From the NCBI GenBank assembly GCA_902497095.1, contig CABVDD010000001.1:1-64000 (forward strand): a DNA stretch of 64,000 nt. Direction: 5' to 3'. Both the position numbers and the translations under genes were made by a program. This document shows, one piece after another, positions 24,824 through 31,321 of this stretch. Source of the DNA: an uncultured Faecalicoccus sp. GTDB lineage: Bacteria > Bacillota_I > Bacilli_A > Erysipelotrichales > Erysipelotrichaceae. How positions within the stretch are numbered: position 1 is the first letter of the stretch; every line of letters starts with the position of its first letter. Under the pieces are notes generated by a model, which was not told the DNA's origin, made no database searches, and worked only from the letters and a program-made list of their open reading frames with translations.

Positions 24824-24850
24824 GTGATTAAATAAACGGAGGGAAAGTGT

Positions 24851-25180
24851 ATGGAAGGCTTAGAATTGATTTGCTTCCAGATCATTTCCAGTGTTGGCAC
24901 AGCAAAGTCTATGTTTATTGAAGCAGCCAAACTGGCACAAAATTATGAGTTTGAAAAAGCACAAAGTATGATCGATGAAGCGGATGATGTTATGTTGAAG
25001 GGGCATGAAGCTCATGCTTCACTAATTCAACAGGAAGCCGGCGGACAGCCAGTGCATCCTACGATGTTGCTGATGCATGCAGAAGATCAATTGATGGCTG
25101 CCGAAAACTTTAAATCGTTTGCCGAGCAGCAAATCGTGATCTTTAAGAAGTTTCAGACTTTAGAAAACAAATTAGGATAG
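24851..25180 (+). CDS. PTS EIIA, lactose/cellobiose family
   Basis: A 109-residue soluble phosphocarrier of the PTS Lac family. It accepts phosphate from HPr on His76 in TMLLMHAEDQLM and passes it to the IIB subunit. The all-alpha IIA(Lac) fold and trimer-forming length (about 100-110 residues) fit. The FEKAQSMIDEAD helix and HASLIQQEA motif are typical of CelC/LicA/ChbA. It heads a five-gene operon (IIA, IIB, glycosylasparaginase, PepV-like, CutC). The matching IIC is probably the one at 15223, which carries the same operator. Confidence 0.93.
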   Translation: MEGLELICFQIISSVGTAKSMFIEAAKLAQNYEFEKAQSMIDEADDVMLKGHEAHASLIQQEAGGQPVHPTMLLMHAEDQLMAAENFKSFAEQQIVIFKKFQTLENKLG

Positions 25181-25191
25181 GAGGAATATCT

Positions 25192-25515
25192 ATGAAACGT
25201 GTGTATTTATTTTGTGATCAAGGAATGTCTACTAGTATGATGGCACAGAGAATGCAGGAAATAGCTGATAAGCATAATCTGCCTATTGAATGTAAAGCGC
25301 ATTCTTACAAGAAAATTGATTCTGTATTGGAAGAAGTTGCATTAGACTGTATTTTGATCGGTCCACAGACAAAGTTTTTATATGATGAAATCAACAACAA
25401 ATATGGGGATAAAATTCCTGTAATGGTCATTGATTCAGCAGATTATGGAATGATGGATGCTGAAAAAGTATTGAAAAAAGCTATCGTTCAAATGAAAAAA
25501 TTTAAAAACAAATAA
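25192..25515 (+). CDS. PTS EIIB, lactose/cellobiose family
   Basis: A 107-residue IIB(Lac/Cel) subunit. The phosphorylated cysteine is Cys8 in YLFCDQGMSTSMMA, the standard loop CxxGMSTS. It transfers phosphate from IIA His76 to the sugar bound by IIC. A GGAGG-type site precedes the ATG, 12 bases after the IIA stop. Family members serve beta-glucosides, chitobiose and related amino sugars. Sequence alone does not decide the sugar, but the glycosylasparaginase gene 44 bases downstream suggests an N-acetylglucosamine conjugate. Confidence 0.93.
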   Translation: MKRVYLFCDQGMSTSMMAQRMQEIADKHNLPIECKAHSYKKIDSVLEEVALDCILIGPQTKFLYDEINNKYGDKIPVMVIDSADYGMMDAEKVLKKAIVQMKKFKNK

Positions 25516-25539
25516 TCGCTGTAAAATCAGCGATTTTTT
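25514..25539 (+). terminator. Intra-operon hairpin between IIB and glycosylasparaginase
   Basis: AATCGCTG / CAGCGATT (25514-25521, 25528-25535) with a six-base loop and a T-run. Because the next gene has only 44 bases of upstream space and no obvious promoter, this is more likely a partial terminator, or a 3'-end stabiliser that raises IIA/IIB levels over the enzymes, than a true operon end. Confidence 0.6.
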
Positions 25540-25559
25540 AGAATGAAGGAGGGAATTCT

Positions 25560-26522
25560 ATGTACGGGATCATTGCCACATGGCGAATGGCTTTAGAAGG
25601 TATCACAGAAGCGGAAGCCATGTTAAAAGAAGGAAAAAACGCTTCAGATGCGATTGAAACAGCTGTAAAAGCAGTAGAAGATTTCGAATTTTATAAAAGT
25701 GTAGGTTATGGCGGTTTGCCAAACGAAGAGATGGAAGTGGAATTAGATGCTGCTTTCATGGATGGAGATACATTGGACGTTGGATGTGTTGGCGCAATCA
25801 AGGATTATGCCAATCCTGTTAGTATCGCAAGAGCATTATCTAAAGAACCGGTAAATAATTTCCTGGTAGGAGCAGGTGCTGAAAAATATGCGCATCGCCA
25901 TGGCTTTGAAAGAAAAAATATGTTAACTGAAAGAGCTAAGATTCATTATCATAATCGTGTAAAAGAAACTAGTTCTAATAGTGAGTTAAAGCCATATTCC
26001 GGACATGATACAGTAGGTATGGTCTGTGTGGATGCCAATGCGCACATGACCAGTGCTACAAGTACCAGCGGTTTATTTATGAAACATGCAGGTCGTGTTG
26101 GAGATTCTCCGGTATCTGGTTCAGGCTTCTATGTTGACTCTAAAGTTGGTGGAGCCAGTGCAACGGGTTTAGGAGAAGATGTGATGAAAGGCTGTGTATC
26201 GTATGAAATCGTACGATTGATGAAAGAAGGCAAAACACCGCAGGAAGCGTGTGAAATCGCAGTACAGTCTTTTGATAAAGAATTGAAAGAAAGACGTGGA
26301 AAAGCCGGAGATATGTCTTTGATTGCCATGAATAATAAAGGAGAATGGGGATGTGCTACCAATATTGAAGGATTCTCTTTTGCGGTGGCAACTGAAGAAT
26401 TAAAACCAACGGTTTATTTAGTTAAGTTTGATGAAAACGGAAAACAATATTTTGAAGAAGCCAGCCAGGAATGGATGGATAACTACATGAAGACAAGAAC
26501 GGCACCATTAGTTCGTAAGTAG
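25560..26522 (+). CDS. N4-(beta-N-acetylglucosaminyl)-L-asparaginase (glycosylasparaginase), cytoplasmic
   Basis: A 320-residue Ntn-hydrolase of the glycosylasparaginase type. It is made as a precursor that cuts itself to expose a nucleophilic threonine. That residue is Thr151 in GHDTVGMV; the cut would fall between Asp150 and Thr151. Substrate-contact motifs GRVGDSP (Arg179, Asp182) and ATGLGE (about 201-206) are conserved. Known members split GlcNAc-Asn into Asp and 1-amino-GlcNAc. Some relatives prefer asparagine or isoaspartyl peptides. There is no signal peptide, unlike the lysosomal and Flavobacterium enzymes, so the substrate must be imported. Location directly behind PTS IIA-IIB and ahead of a dipeptidase supports a glycoasparagine substrate. 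An AGGAGGG site supports the start. Confidence 0.88.
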   Translation: MYGIIATWRMALEGITEAEAMLKEGKNASDAIETAVKAVEDFEFYKSVGYGGLPNEEMEVELDAAFMDGDTLDVGCVGAIKDYANPVSIARALSKEPVNNFLVGAGAEKYAHRHGFERKNMLTERAKIHYHNRVKETSSNSELKPYSGHDTVGMVCVDANAHMTSATSTSGLFMKHAGRVGDSPVSGSGFYVDSKVGGASATGLGEDVMKGCVSYEIVRLMKEGKTPQEACEIAVQSFDKELKERRGKAGDMSLIAMNNKGEWGCATNIEGFSFAVATEELKPTVYLVKFDENGKQYFEEASQEWMDNYMKTRTAPLVRK

Positions 26523-26529
26523 GCATAGT

Positions 26530-27645
26530 ATGGAAGAAAAATTGTTAAACAAGATTGATGCGATCAGCGATCAAATGATTGAAGGCATCAAAAGAATCGT
26601 TCGTATAGACAGTGTAGAAAGTGATCCGCAAGAAGGAATGCCTTTTGGTCAAGGCGTTAATGAAGCTTTGGAAGAAACCTTAAAGCTTGCACAAGAGTTA
26701 GGCTTTGAGACAGAAAATGTAGATCACATGGTAGGTATCGCTAAATATGGAACCGGTGAAGACTATATTGGAATCATGGGACATTTGGATGTGGTTCCAG
26801 TCGGTGATGGATGGAATCAGCCGCCATTTTCGGCTTATGAAGATGAAAATGGAAGAATTTATTCACGAGGTATCTTAGATAATAAAGGTCCGATTTTGGC
26901 AAATCTTTATGCCTTATATGCCATAAAAGAACTGGGCATAAAACTCAAACATCCAGTTTGGGTCTTATTTGGCACAAATGAAGAAACAGGATTTCATGAT
27001 CTGGAACACTATTTAAAAGTTAAAAAACCACCAATTATGGGATGGACCCCAGATTGTAAATATCCGGTGGTATATGCCGAACGTGGGCGTGGTGTATATC
27101 AAATCACAACAAATATAGAAAATCAAAAAGAATTTAATGATTTTGTCAATGAATATATTTTATCCAGTGATGATCATGCCAATAAATTAGGATTGGATAT
27201 CCAAGATGAAGAATTTGGCATCATGCAGTTAAGAAATAAGAAATTGATTACCGAAGATGGAAAGTTAGGAATTGAGTTTTCTTTGAGCTATCCAGCTGTC
27301 ATTACCAATGAAGAAATTCTAAAACAGATTCAATCAAAACTGACTTGTAATCTAGAGTTACATTGTATCAGTAATTTTGATCCAGTACGTTTTGAAAAAG
27401 ATTGTTTTTTATGCCAGACTCTAAAAGAAACTTACGAAAAAGTAACGGGAATGGATGGCACACCAGTTACGACAACCGGTGGTACGTATGCCAAGATCAT
27501 GCCTAATATCGTACCTTTTGGGCCTAGTTTTCCCGGACAGAAAGGAATCGGTCATAACCCGAATGAATGGATGGATCGAAGCGATTTAATCACCAATGCC
27601 AAGATCTATGCATTAAGCATCTTACGGGTGGCCAATGGTGAATAA
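26530..27645 (+). CDS. pepV: PepV-like M20 dipeptidase (short form)
   Basis: A 371-residue M20 metallopeptidase related to PepV and the staphylococcal Mn-dipeptidase. Motifs visible are GHLDVVPVG (metal His and catalytic Asp), RGILDNKGP (bridging Asp), GTNEETGF (catalytic Glu and ligand Glu), WTPDCKYPVVYAERG (ligand Asp) and a final GIGHNPNEWM with the last His. PepV is usually near 460-470 residues. This protein is about 100 shorter, with a reduced lid domain around residues 195-280, so its substrate range may differ. It begins 8 bases after the glycosylasparaginase stop, within the operator-controlled operon, and would finish off dipeptides released in the cytoplasm. Confidence 0.88.
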   Translation: MEEKLLNKIDAISDQMIEGIKRIVRIDSVESDPQEGMPFGQGVNEALEETLKLAQELGFETENVDHMVGIAKYGTGEDYIGIMGHLDVVPVGDGWNQPPFSAYEDENGRIYSRGILDNKGPILANLYALYAIKELGIKLKHPVWVLFGTNEETGFHDLEHYLKVKKPPIMGWTPDCKYPVVYAERGRGVYQITTNIENQKEFNDFVNEYILSSDDHANKLGLDIQDEEFGIMQLRNKKLITEDGKLGIEFSLSYPAVITNEEILKQIQSKLTCNLELHCISNFDPVRFEKDCFLCQTLKETYEKVTGMDGTPVTTTGGTYAKIMPNIVPFGPSFPGQKGIGHNPNEWMDRSDLITNAKIYALSILRVANGE

Positions 27646-27646
27646 G

Positions 27647-28390
27647 ATGAATCAAGTAGAAATTTGTTGTGGAAGTTATCAAGATTGTATCGCAGCTTAT
27701 CAAGGCGGTGCCAAACGCGTGGAATTAAACAGTGCTTTGAGCGTTGGTGGTTTAACTCCAAGTTTGATTGCTTTAAAAAGAGTCAAAGAAGAAACTGATC
27801 TTAAGGTGATGTGTATGGTGCGTCCACGTGCCGGTGGCTTTTGTTATGACAAAACAGATACGCAGCTCATGATGGAAGAAGCAAAGTTACTTTTGGATAA
27901 TGGAGCCGATGGTATCGTTTTTGGGTTCTTAAATGAAGATGGATCTATAGCAAAAGAACCAACTCAGGCAATGGTCAAATTGATCAAGTCGTATCAAAAA
28001 GAAGCAGTGTTTCATAGAGCCATTGATGTGACACCAGATATCGATCAGGCTATTCAAGTTTTGATCGAATGCCAGGTTGATCGTATTTTGACAAGCGGAC
28101 AAGAGCCAAAAGCTATGCAGGGAATCGAATGCATTACGCATCTTCAAAAAGAATATGGTGATAAGATTCAAATTTTGCCAGGAAGTGGAATGAATGCATC
28201 CAATGCGAAAGAAATGTTAGAAAAAGCAGGTGTAAATCAAATACACTCTTCCTGCAAATCCTATCGTCATGATGCAACGACGATTCTTGGACATGTCAGT
28301 TATGCTTATTTAGATGCACCGCATGAATTAGATTATGATGTTGTGGATGCAGACTTGGTCAAAGAATTTGTCAAAGCTGTTTGTCAGTAA
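27647..28390 (+). CDS. cutC: CutC family protein
   Basis: A 247-residue TIM-barrel protein of the CutC family (QVEICCGSYQDCIAAYQGGAKRVELNSAL at the N-terminus, MVRPRAGGF near 65, FHRAIDVTPD near 125, LPGSGMNASN near 180). CutC was named for copper tolerance, but its biochemical role is unsettled and no copper transporter lies nearby. In this operon an enzyme-like role on the sugar or amide product is possible (inference). ATG 27647, one base after the PepV stop with a GGTGA site, is chosen. An ATG at 27635 in the same frame is an alternative. It is the last gene of the operon, before a clear terminator. Confidence 0.85.
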   Translation: MNQVEICCGSYQDCIAAYQGGAKRVELNSALSVGGLTPSLIALKRVKEETDLKVMCMVRPRAGGFCYDKTDTQLMMEEAKLLLDNGADGIVFGFLNEDGSIAKEPTQAMVKLIKSYQKEAVFHRAIDVTPDIDQAIQVLIECQVDRILTSGQEPKAMQGIECITHLQKEYGDKIQILPGSGMNASNAKEMLEKAGVNQIHSSCKSYRHDATTILGHVSYAYLDAPHELDYDVVDADLVKEFVKAVCQ

Positions 28391-28411
28391 AATAAAATAG
28401 ATAAACTTACA

Positions 28412-28436
28412 GGAGAATGAGCCATTCTCCTTTTTT
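28412..28436 (+). terminator. Terminator of the PTS/glycosylasparaginase operon
   Basis: GGAGAATG / CATTCTCC (28412-28419, 28423-28430), a three-base loop and a six-base T-run. Confidence 0.85.
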
Positions 28437-28562
28437 CTTTGTCTAATCTTTTAATGTATGAATATTGCCTACATAAATCATAGGATCGATTCAAAACAGA
28501 ATATAGGATATATGGAAAAATCATCGTATTAGTATGACATTGATTTTATATCATTTTAAGAT

Positions 28563-28612
28563 TGATTATTCGTAGCGACTGTTTTAAAATTAATTTAGTT
28601 CAATTTTGAACA
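28563..28612 (+). promoter_or_regulatory. Promoter and operator of marR-flavodoxin operon
   Basis: TTGATT (28563-28568), 17 bases and TAAAAT (28586-28591) form a good promoter. A palindrome GTTCAA-TT-TTGAAC (28599-28612) covers the expected start of transcription. It is a likely site for autorepression by the MarR protein encoded just downstream. Confidence 0.65.
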
Positions 28613-28626
28613 ATTCGGTGATTGTA

Positions 28627-29046
28627 ATGTTAAATTATAGTAATTTTATTAAGAAAGTTGTTGAAAAAGCGTATTGTGAAATGACGCATAAATATAACCT
28701 TACAAATAATGAAATTGCCATCATTTCATATCTTTGTGTCAGCAAAAAAGATACATCTTCAGATATTGTAAATGAATTATTATTTTCAAAATCTCATGTG
28801 TCTTTATCCGTTGATGGTTTATCTAAAAAAGGACTGGTGAAAAAAATACAAGATGATAAAGATAAAAAAGTTTTTCATCTTGTTTTAACAGAAAAAGCAC
28901 AACCAATCGTAGATGAATTGTTGGTAAGAAAAACAATGATTGAAAGTGTATTCTTTAAGGATTTTTCCTCAGAAGAAAGAAAACAACTTCAAAATTCTAT
29001 TGAAAAGATCATCAATAATATTAAATCTAGTACATTATTGAAATAA
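28627..29046 (+). CDS. MarR family transcriptional regulator
   Basis: A 139-residue winged-helix regulator: a helical dimerisation N-terminus, an HTH around 35-80 (NEIAIISYLCVSKKDTSSDIVNELLFSKSHVSLSVDGLSKKGLVKK) and a wing with DKDKKVFHLVLTEKA. MarR proteins usually repress their own operon and release DNA on binding a phenolic ligand or oxidation. The palindrome over its own start site supports this. ATG 28627 with a GGTGA site is preferred over an in-frame TTG at 28606. The flavodoxin gene follows 16 bases downstream and is the likely target. Confidence 0.83.
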   Translation: MLNYSNFIKKVVEKAYCEMTHKYNLTNNEIAIISYLCVSKKDTSSDIVNELLFSKSHVSLSVDGLSKKGLVKKIQDDKDKKVFHLVLTEKAQPIVDELLVRKTMIESVFFKDFSSEERKQLQNSIEKIINNIKSSTLLK

Positions 29047-29062
29047 AAGGAGCGTGTGTAGT

Positions 29063-29512
29063 ATGAATACCTTGATCGTTTATGCGTCAACACATCATGG
29101 AAACACGAAAATGATCGTAGAAAAAATGGCTGAAAGCATCTCTGCTGATTTAGTTGATATCATACAAAACCAGCATCCGGATATTTCTTCCTATGATAGA
29201 ATTGGATTCGCCTCTGGAATATATTTTCATTCTATGCATAAGTCCATTCAAGAATTTGTTCGCAATGTTACATTTAAGAAGCATCAGAAAGTATTTTTAG
29301 TTGATACTTGCGGAGTTGCTTATATGGATTATACAAAGAGCATTAAAAAAATATTAAGAGAGCGTAACATTGAATGCGTAGGAAGTTTTCAATGCAGAGG
29401 ATTTGATACCTATGGTATTTTTGGAAAAATAGGTGGAATCGCAAAAGGCCATCCAAATAAACAAGACATACAAAATGCAGAAAGTTTTATTCGTACCATT
29501 ATGCAAAGTTGA
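29063..29512 (+). CDS. Flavodoxin family protein
   Basis: A 149-residue short-chain flavodoxin-like protein. The FMN phosphate-binding loop is YASTHHGNTKMIV near the N-terminus. GFASGIYFHSMHK and VDTCGVAYMDY fill the places of the isoalloxazine-contacting loops. It could carry electrons or protect against redox stress in an anaerobe. GGAG at 29049-29052 and ATG 29063 define the start; a GTG nine bases earlier is too close to the site. Co-transcribed with the MarR regulator. Electron partner unknown. Confidence 0.82.
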   Translation: MNTLIVYASTHHGNTKMIVEKMAESISADLVDIIQNQHPDISSYDRIGFASGIYFHSMHKSIQEFVRNVTFKKHQKVFLVDTCGVAYMDYTKSIKKILRERNIECVGSFQCRGFDTYGIFGKIGGIAKGHPNKQDIQNAESFIRTIMQS

Positions 29513-29813
29513 TGATCCAGAAATTGGATGATTGATGAAGGTATCATGAGATTGTACGTTATCCTAGAGCGCGGTAAGGTGCTTGGTAAAGTATCATAAG
29601 GTTATAATAAAACTAAAGCGATAATATGAATTAACAGGCTCATTTAAGAAATGGGTCTTTTTTCATACACTTACAAAAGCCATTTAACATATTGATCACA
29701 TCTTATATGAGTTGGAAAATGCATTTGTGCAAGTTTAGTTTTCATGATGGACTCTTTTTTAAAAAGGGTGTTTTTAGTATAATTTGAATATTAAATAAGG
29801 GAGGGTGGATACA
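29513..29813 (+). promoter_or_regulatory. Intergenic region: terminator and metF promoter
   Basis: This 301-base gap holds a hairpin GGCTCATTT / AAATGGGTC (29637-29645, 29649-29657) with a T-run, which ends the flavodoxin operon. A -10 TATAAT (29778-29783) lies ahead of metF, with only T-rich sequence at the -35. I looked for SAM-I, T-box and cobalamin riboswitch cores and found none. No further gene is evident. Confidence 0.6.
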
Positions 29814-30674
29814 ATGAAAATTTCAGAACTTCTGAATCAAGATAAAGTGACTCTTTCTTTTGAGGTTTTTCCTCCAAAGAAAATGGATGATTATACAAAA
29901 GTAGAATCTGCAGCTAAAGAGATTGCGGCTTTACACCCGGCTTTTATGTCGATTACCTATGGGGCTGGCGGTGGTACCAGCCAATATACAGTGGATCTGG
30001 CAAAAGATCTTCATCATAAATATGGTGTTGAAGTTTTAGCCCATTTGACTTGTGTATCTAGTACAAAAGAACACGTTTCAAAAATGATCGAACGCTTTCA
30101 AAATGCAGGTATTGAAAATATCATGGCATTACGAGGTGATATTCCTAAAGAGGGCTTACAAGTACATGACTATCGATATGCATGTGAATTGATTCGGGAA
30201 ATTAAATCGAAAGGTGATTTCTGTATCGGTGATGCTTGTTATCCAGAAGGACATATTGAATGCGAACATAAAGCAGATGATATTTTACATTTAAAGGAAA
30301 AAGTAGATGCAGGCTGTGATTTTTTGACGACACAGATGTTTTTTGACAATAATATACTTTATAATTTTCTATATAGAATACGCGAAGCAGGAATACAGGT
30401 TCCGGTCGTGGCAGGTATTATGCCCATTACGAATAAAAAACAACTGGCTCGCAGTGTGCAGATGTCAGGAACCAATGTGCCAGAGCGTTTTCGAGCTATC
30501 GTAGATCATTTTGGAGATGATCCGCAGGCTATGAAACAAGCGGGCATTATTTATGCCAGTGAACAGATCATTGATCTGATTGCCAATGGAGTTAAGCACA
30601 TTCATGTTTATTCTATGAATAAGCCAGATGTAGCTGCTGCGATACAAGCCAATCTGTCCCATATTATTAAATGA
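29814..30674 (+). CDS. metF: Methylenetetrahydrofolate reductase
   Basis: A 286-residue FAD TIM-barrel enzyme that reduces 5,10-methylene-THF to 5-methyl-THF, the methyl donor for MetH. Motifs include LSFEVFPPK near the N-terminus (catalytic Glu), the MSITYGAGG strand, HLTCV, MALRGD (folate/FAD site) and FLTTQMFFDN near residue 175. GGAGGG before ATG 29814 marks the start; a GTG three codons upstream overlaps that site. It leads a long operon (metF, MetH reactivation domain, metH, ygiQ, ECF S component, DUF4430, 5'-nucleotidase) with 4-base overlaps or short gaps. Confidence 0.94.
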   Translation: MKISELLNQDKVTLSFEVFPPKKMDDYTKVESAAKEIAALHPAFMSITYGAGGGTSQYTVDLAKDLHHKYGVEVLAHLTCVSSTKEHVSKMIERFQNAGIENIMALRGDIPKEGLQVHDYRYACELIREIKSKGDFCIGDACYPEGHIECEHKADDILHLKEKVDAGCDFLTTQMFFDNNILYNFLYRIREAGIQVPVVAGIMPITNKKQLARSVQMSGTNVPERFRAIVDHFGDDPQAMKQAGIIYASEQIIDLIANGVKHIHVYSMNKPDVAAAIQANLSHIIK

Positions 30675-31312
30675 ACATCGAGATTCCCCGCAAAGAGGTA
30701 TATAGATATTTAGGCTATGGAAAACAACAGCCAGACCAGCCGACAAAAGAAGCTGTAGAAGTATGTATTCAACAGCTGGCAGCCTGTGTACCTAAATCAA
30801 CTTGGAAAGAATTTGATCTGAAACTAGATGAGGACAGGATCAGTTTTGAACAGATACAAGTTCAATCTAAAGATTTAGCTAAAAATTTGAAAGGTTGTAC
30901 AAAAGTAATTTGTCTGGCCACGACTTTAGGCATTGTACCAGATCGTTTGATTGCCCGTGCTAATATCATCAATAAGGCACATAGTGTGATTTTACAGGCA
31001 GCTGCTTGTGCCATGATCGAGGAATATACGGATCAAATCAATGCTTTGATCATACAAGATGCCAAAGAGCAAGGCTATTTTTGCCGTCCACGCTTTTCTT
31101 GTGGATATGGTGATTTTAAACTGGAACATCAAAAAGATTTTATGCGTATTTTGAATATGCCAAAAACAATCGGAGTTACTTTGACCGATGGGTGTTTGAT
31201 GGTACCTTATAAATCGGTAACAGCTGTTATAGGTTTAAGTCGAAAGGAAGGTACGAAGGTGCTTTCTGGCTGTCAGAGCTGTGAAAAGGAAAACTGTCAG
31301 TATAAGAAATGA
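30671..31312 (+). CDS. Stand-alone MetH activation (reactivation) domain protein
   Basis: A 213-residue homologue of the C-terminal SAM-binding activation domain of methionine synthase. In E. coli this domain is fused to MetH and reductively remethylates inactive cob(II)alamin. The RPRFSCGYGDF motif (about 137-147) matches the conserved RxxxSxGY SAM-binding signature. The C-terminus carries a cysteine cluster, GCQSCEKENC, absent from the fused form. That could hold a metal or help reduction. It overlaps metF by 4 bases and lies 9 bases ahead of metH, which lacks the domain, so the two proteins form a split MetH. Confidence 0.86.
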   Translation: MNIEIPRKEVYRYLGYGKQQPDQPTKEAVEVCIQQLAACVPKSTWKEFDLKLDEDRISFEQIQVQSKDLAKNLKGCTKVICLATTLGIVPDRLIARANIINKAHSVILQAAACAMIEEYTDQINALIIQDAKEQGYFCRPRFSCGYGDFKLEHQKDFMRILNMPKTIGVTLTDGCLMVPYKSVTAVIGLSRKEGTKVLSGCQSCEKENCQYKK

Positions 31313-31321
31313 GGAAGCTCT

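Noticed and set aside
29664..29813. Possible SAM or cobalamin riboswitch before metF/metH
   Set aside because: No conserved core sequences or terminator-antiterminator pair were found; only a -10 element and T-rich sequence are visible.
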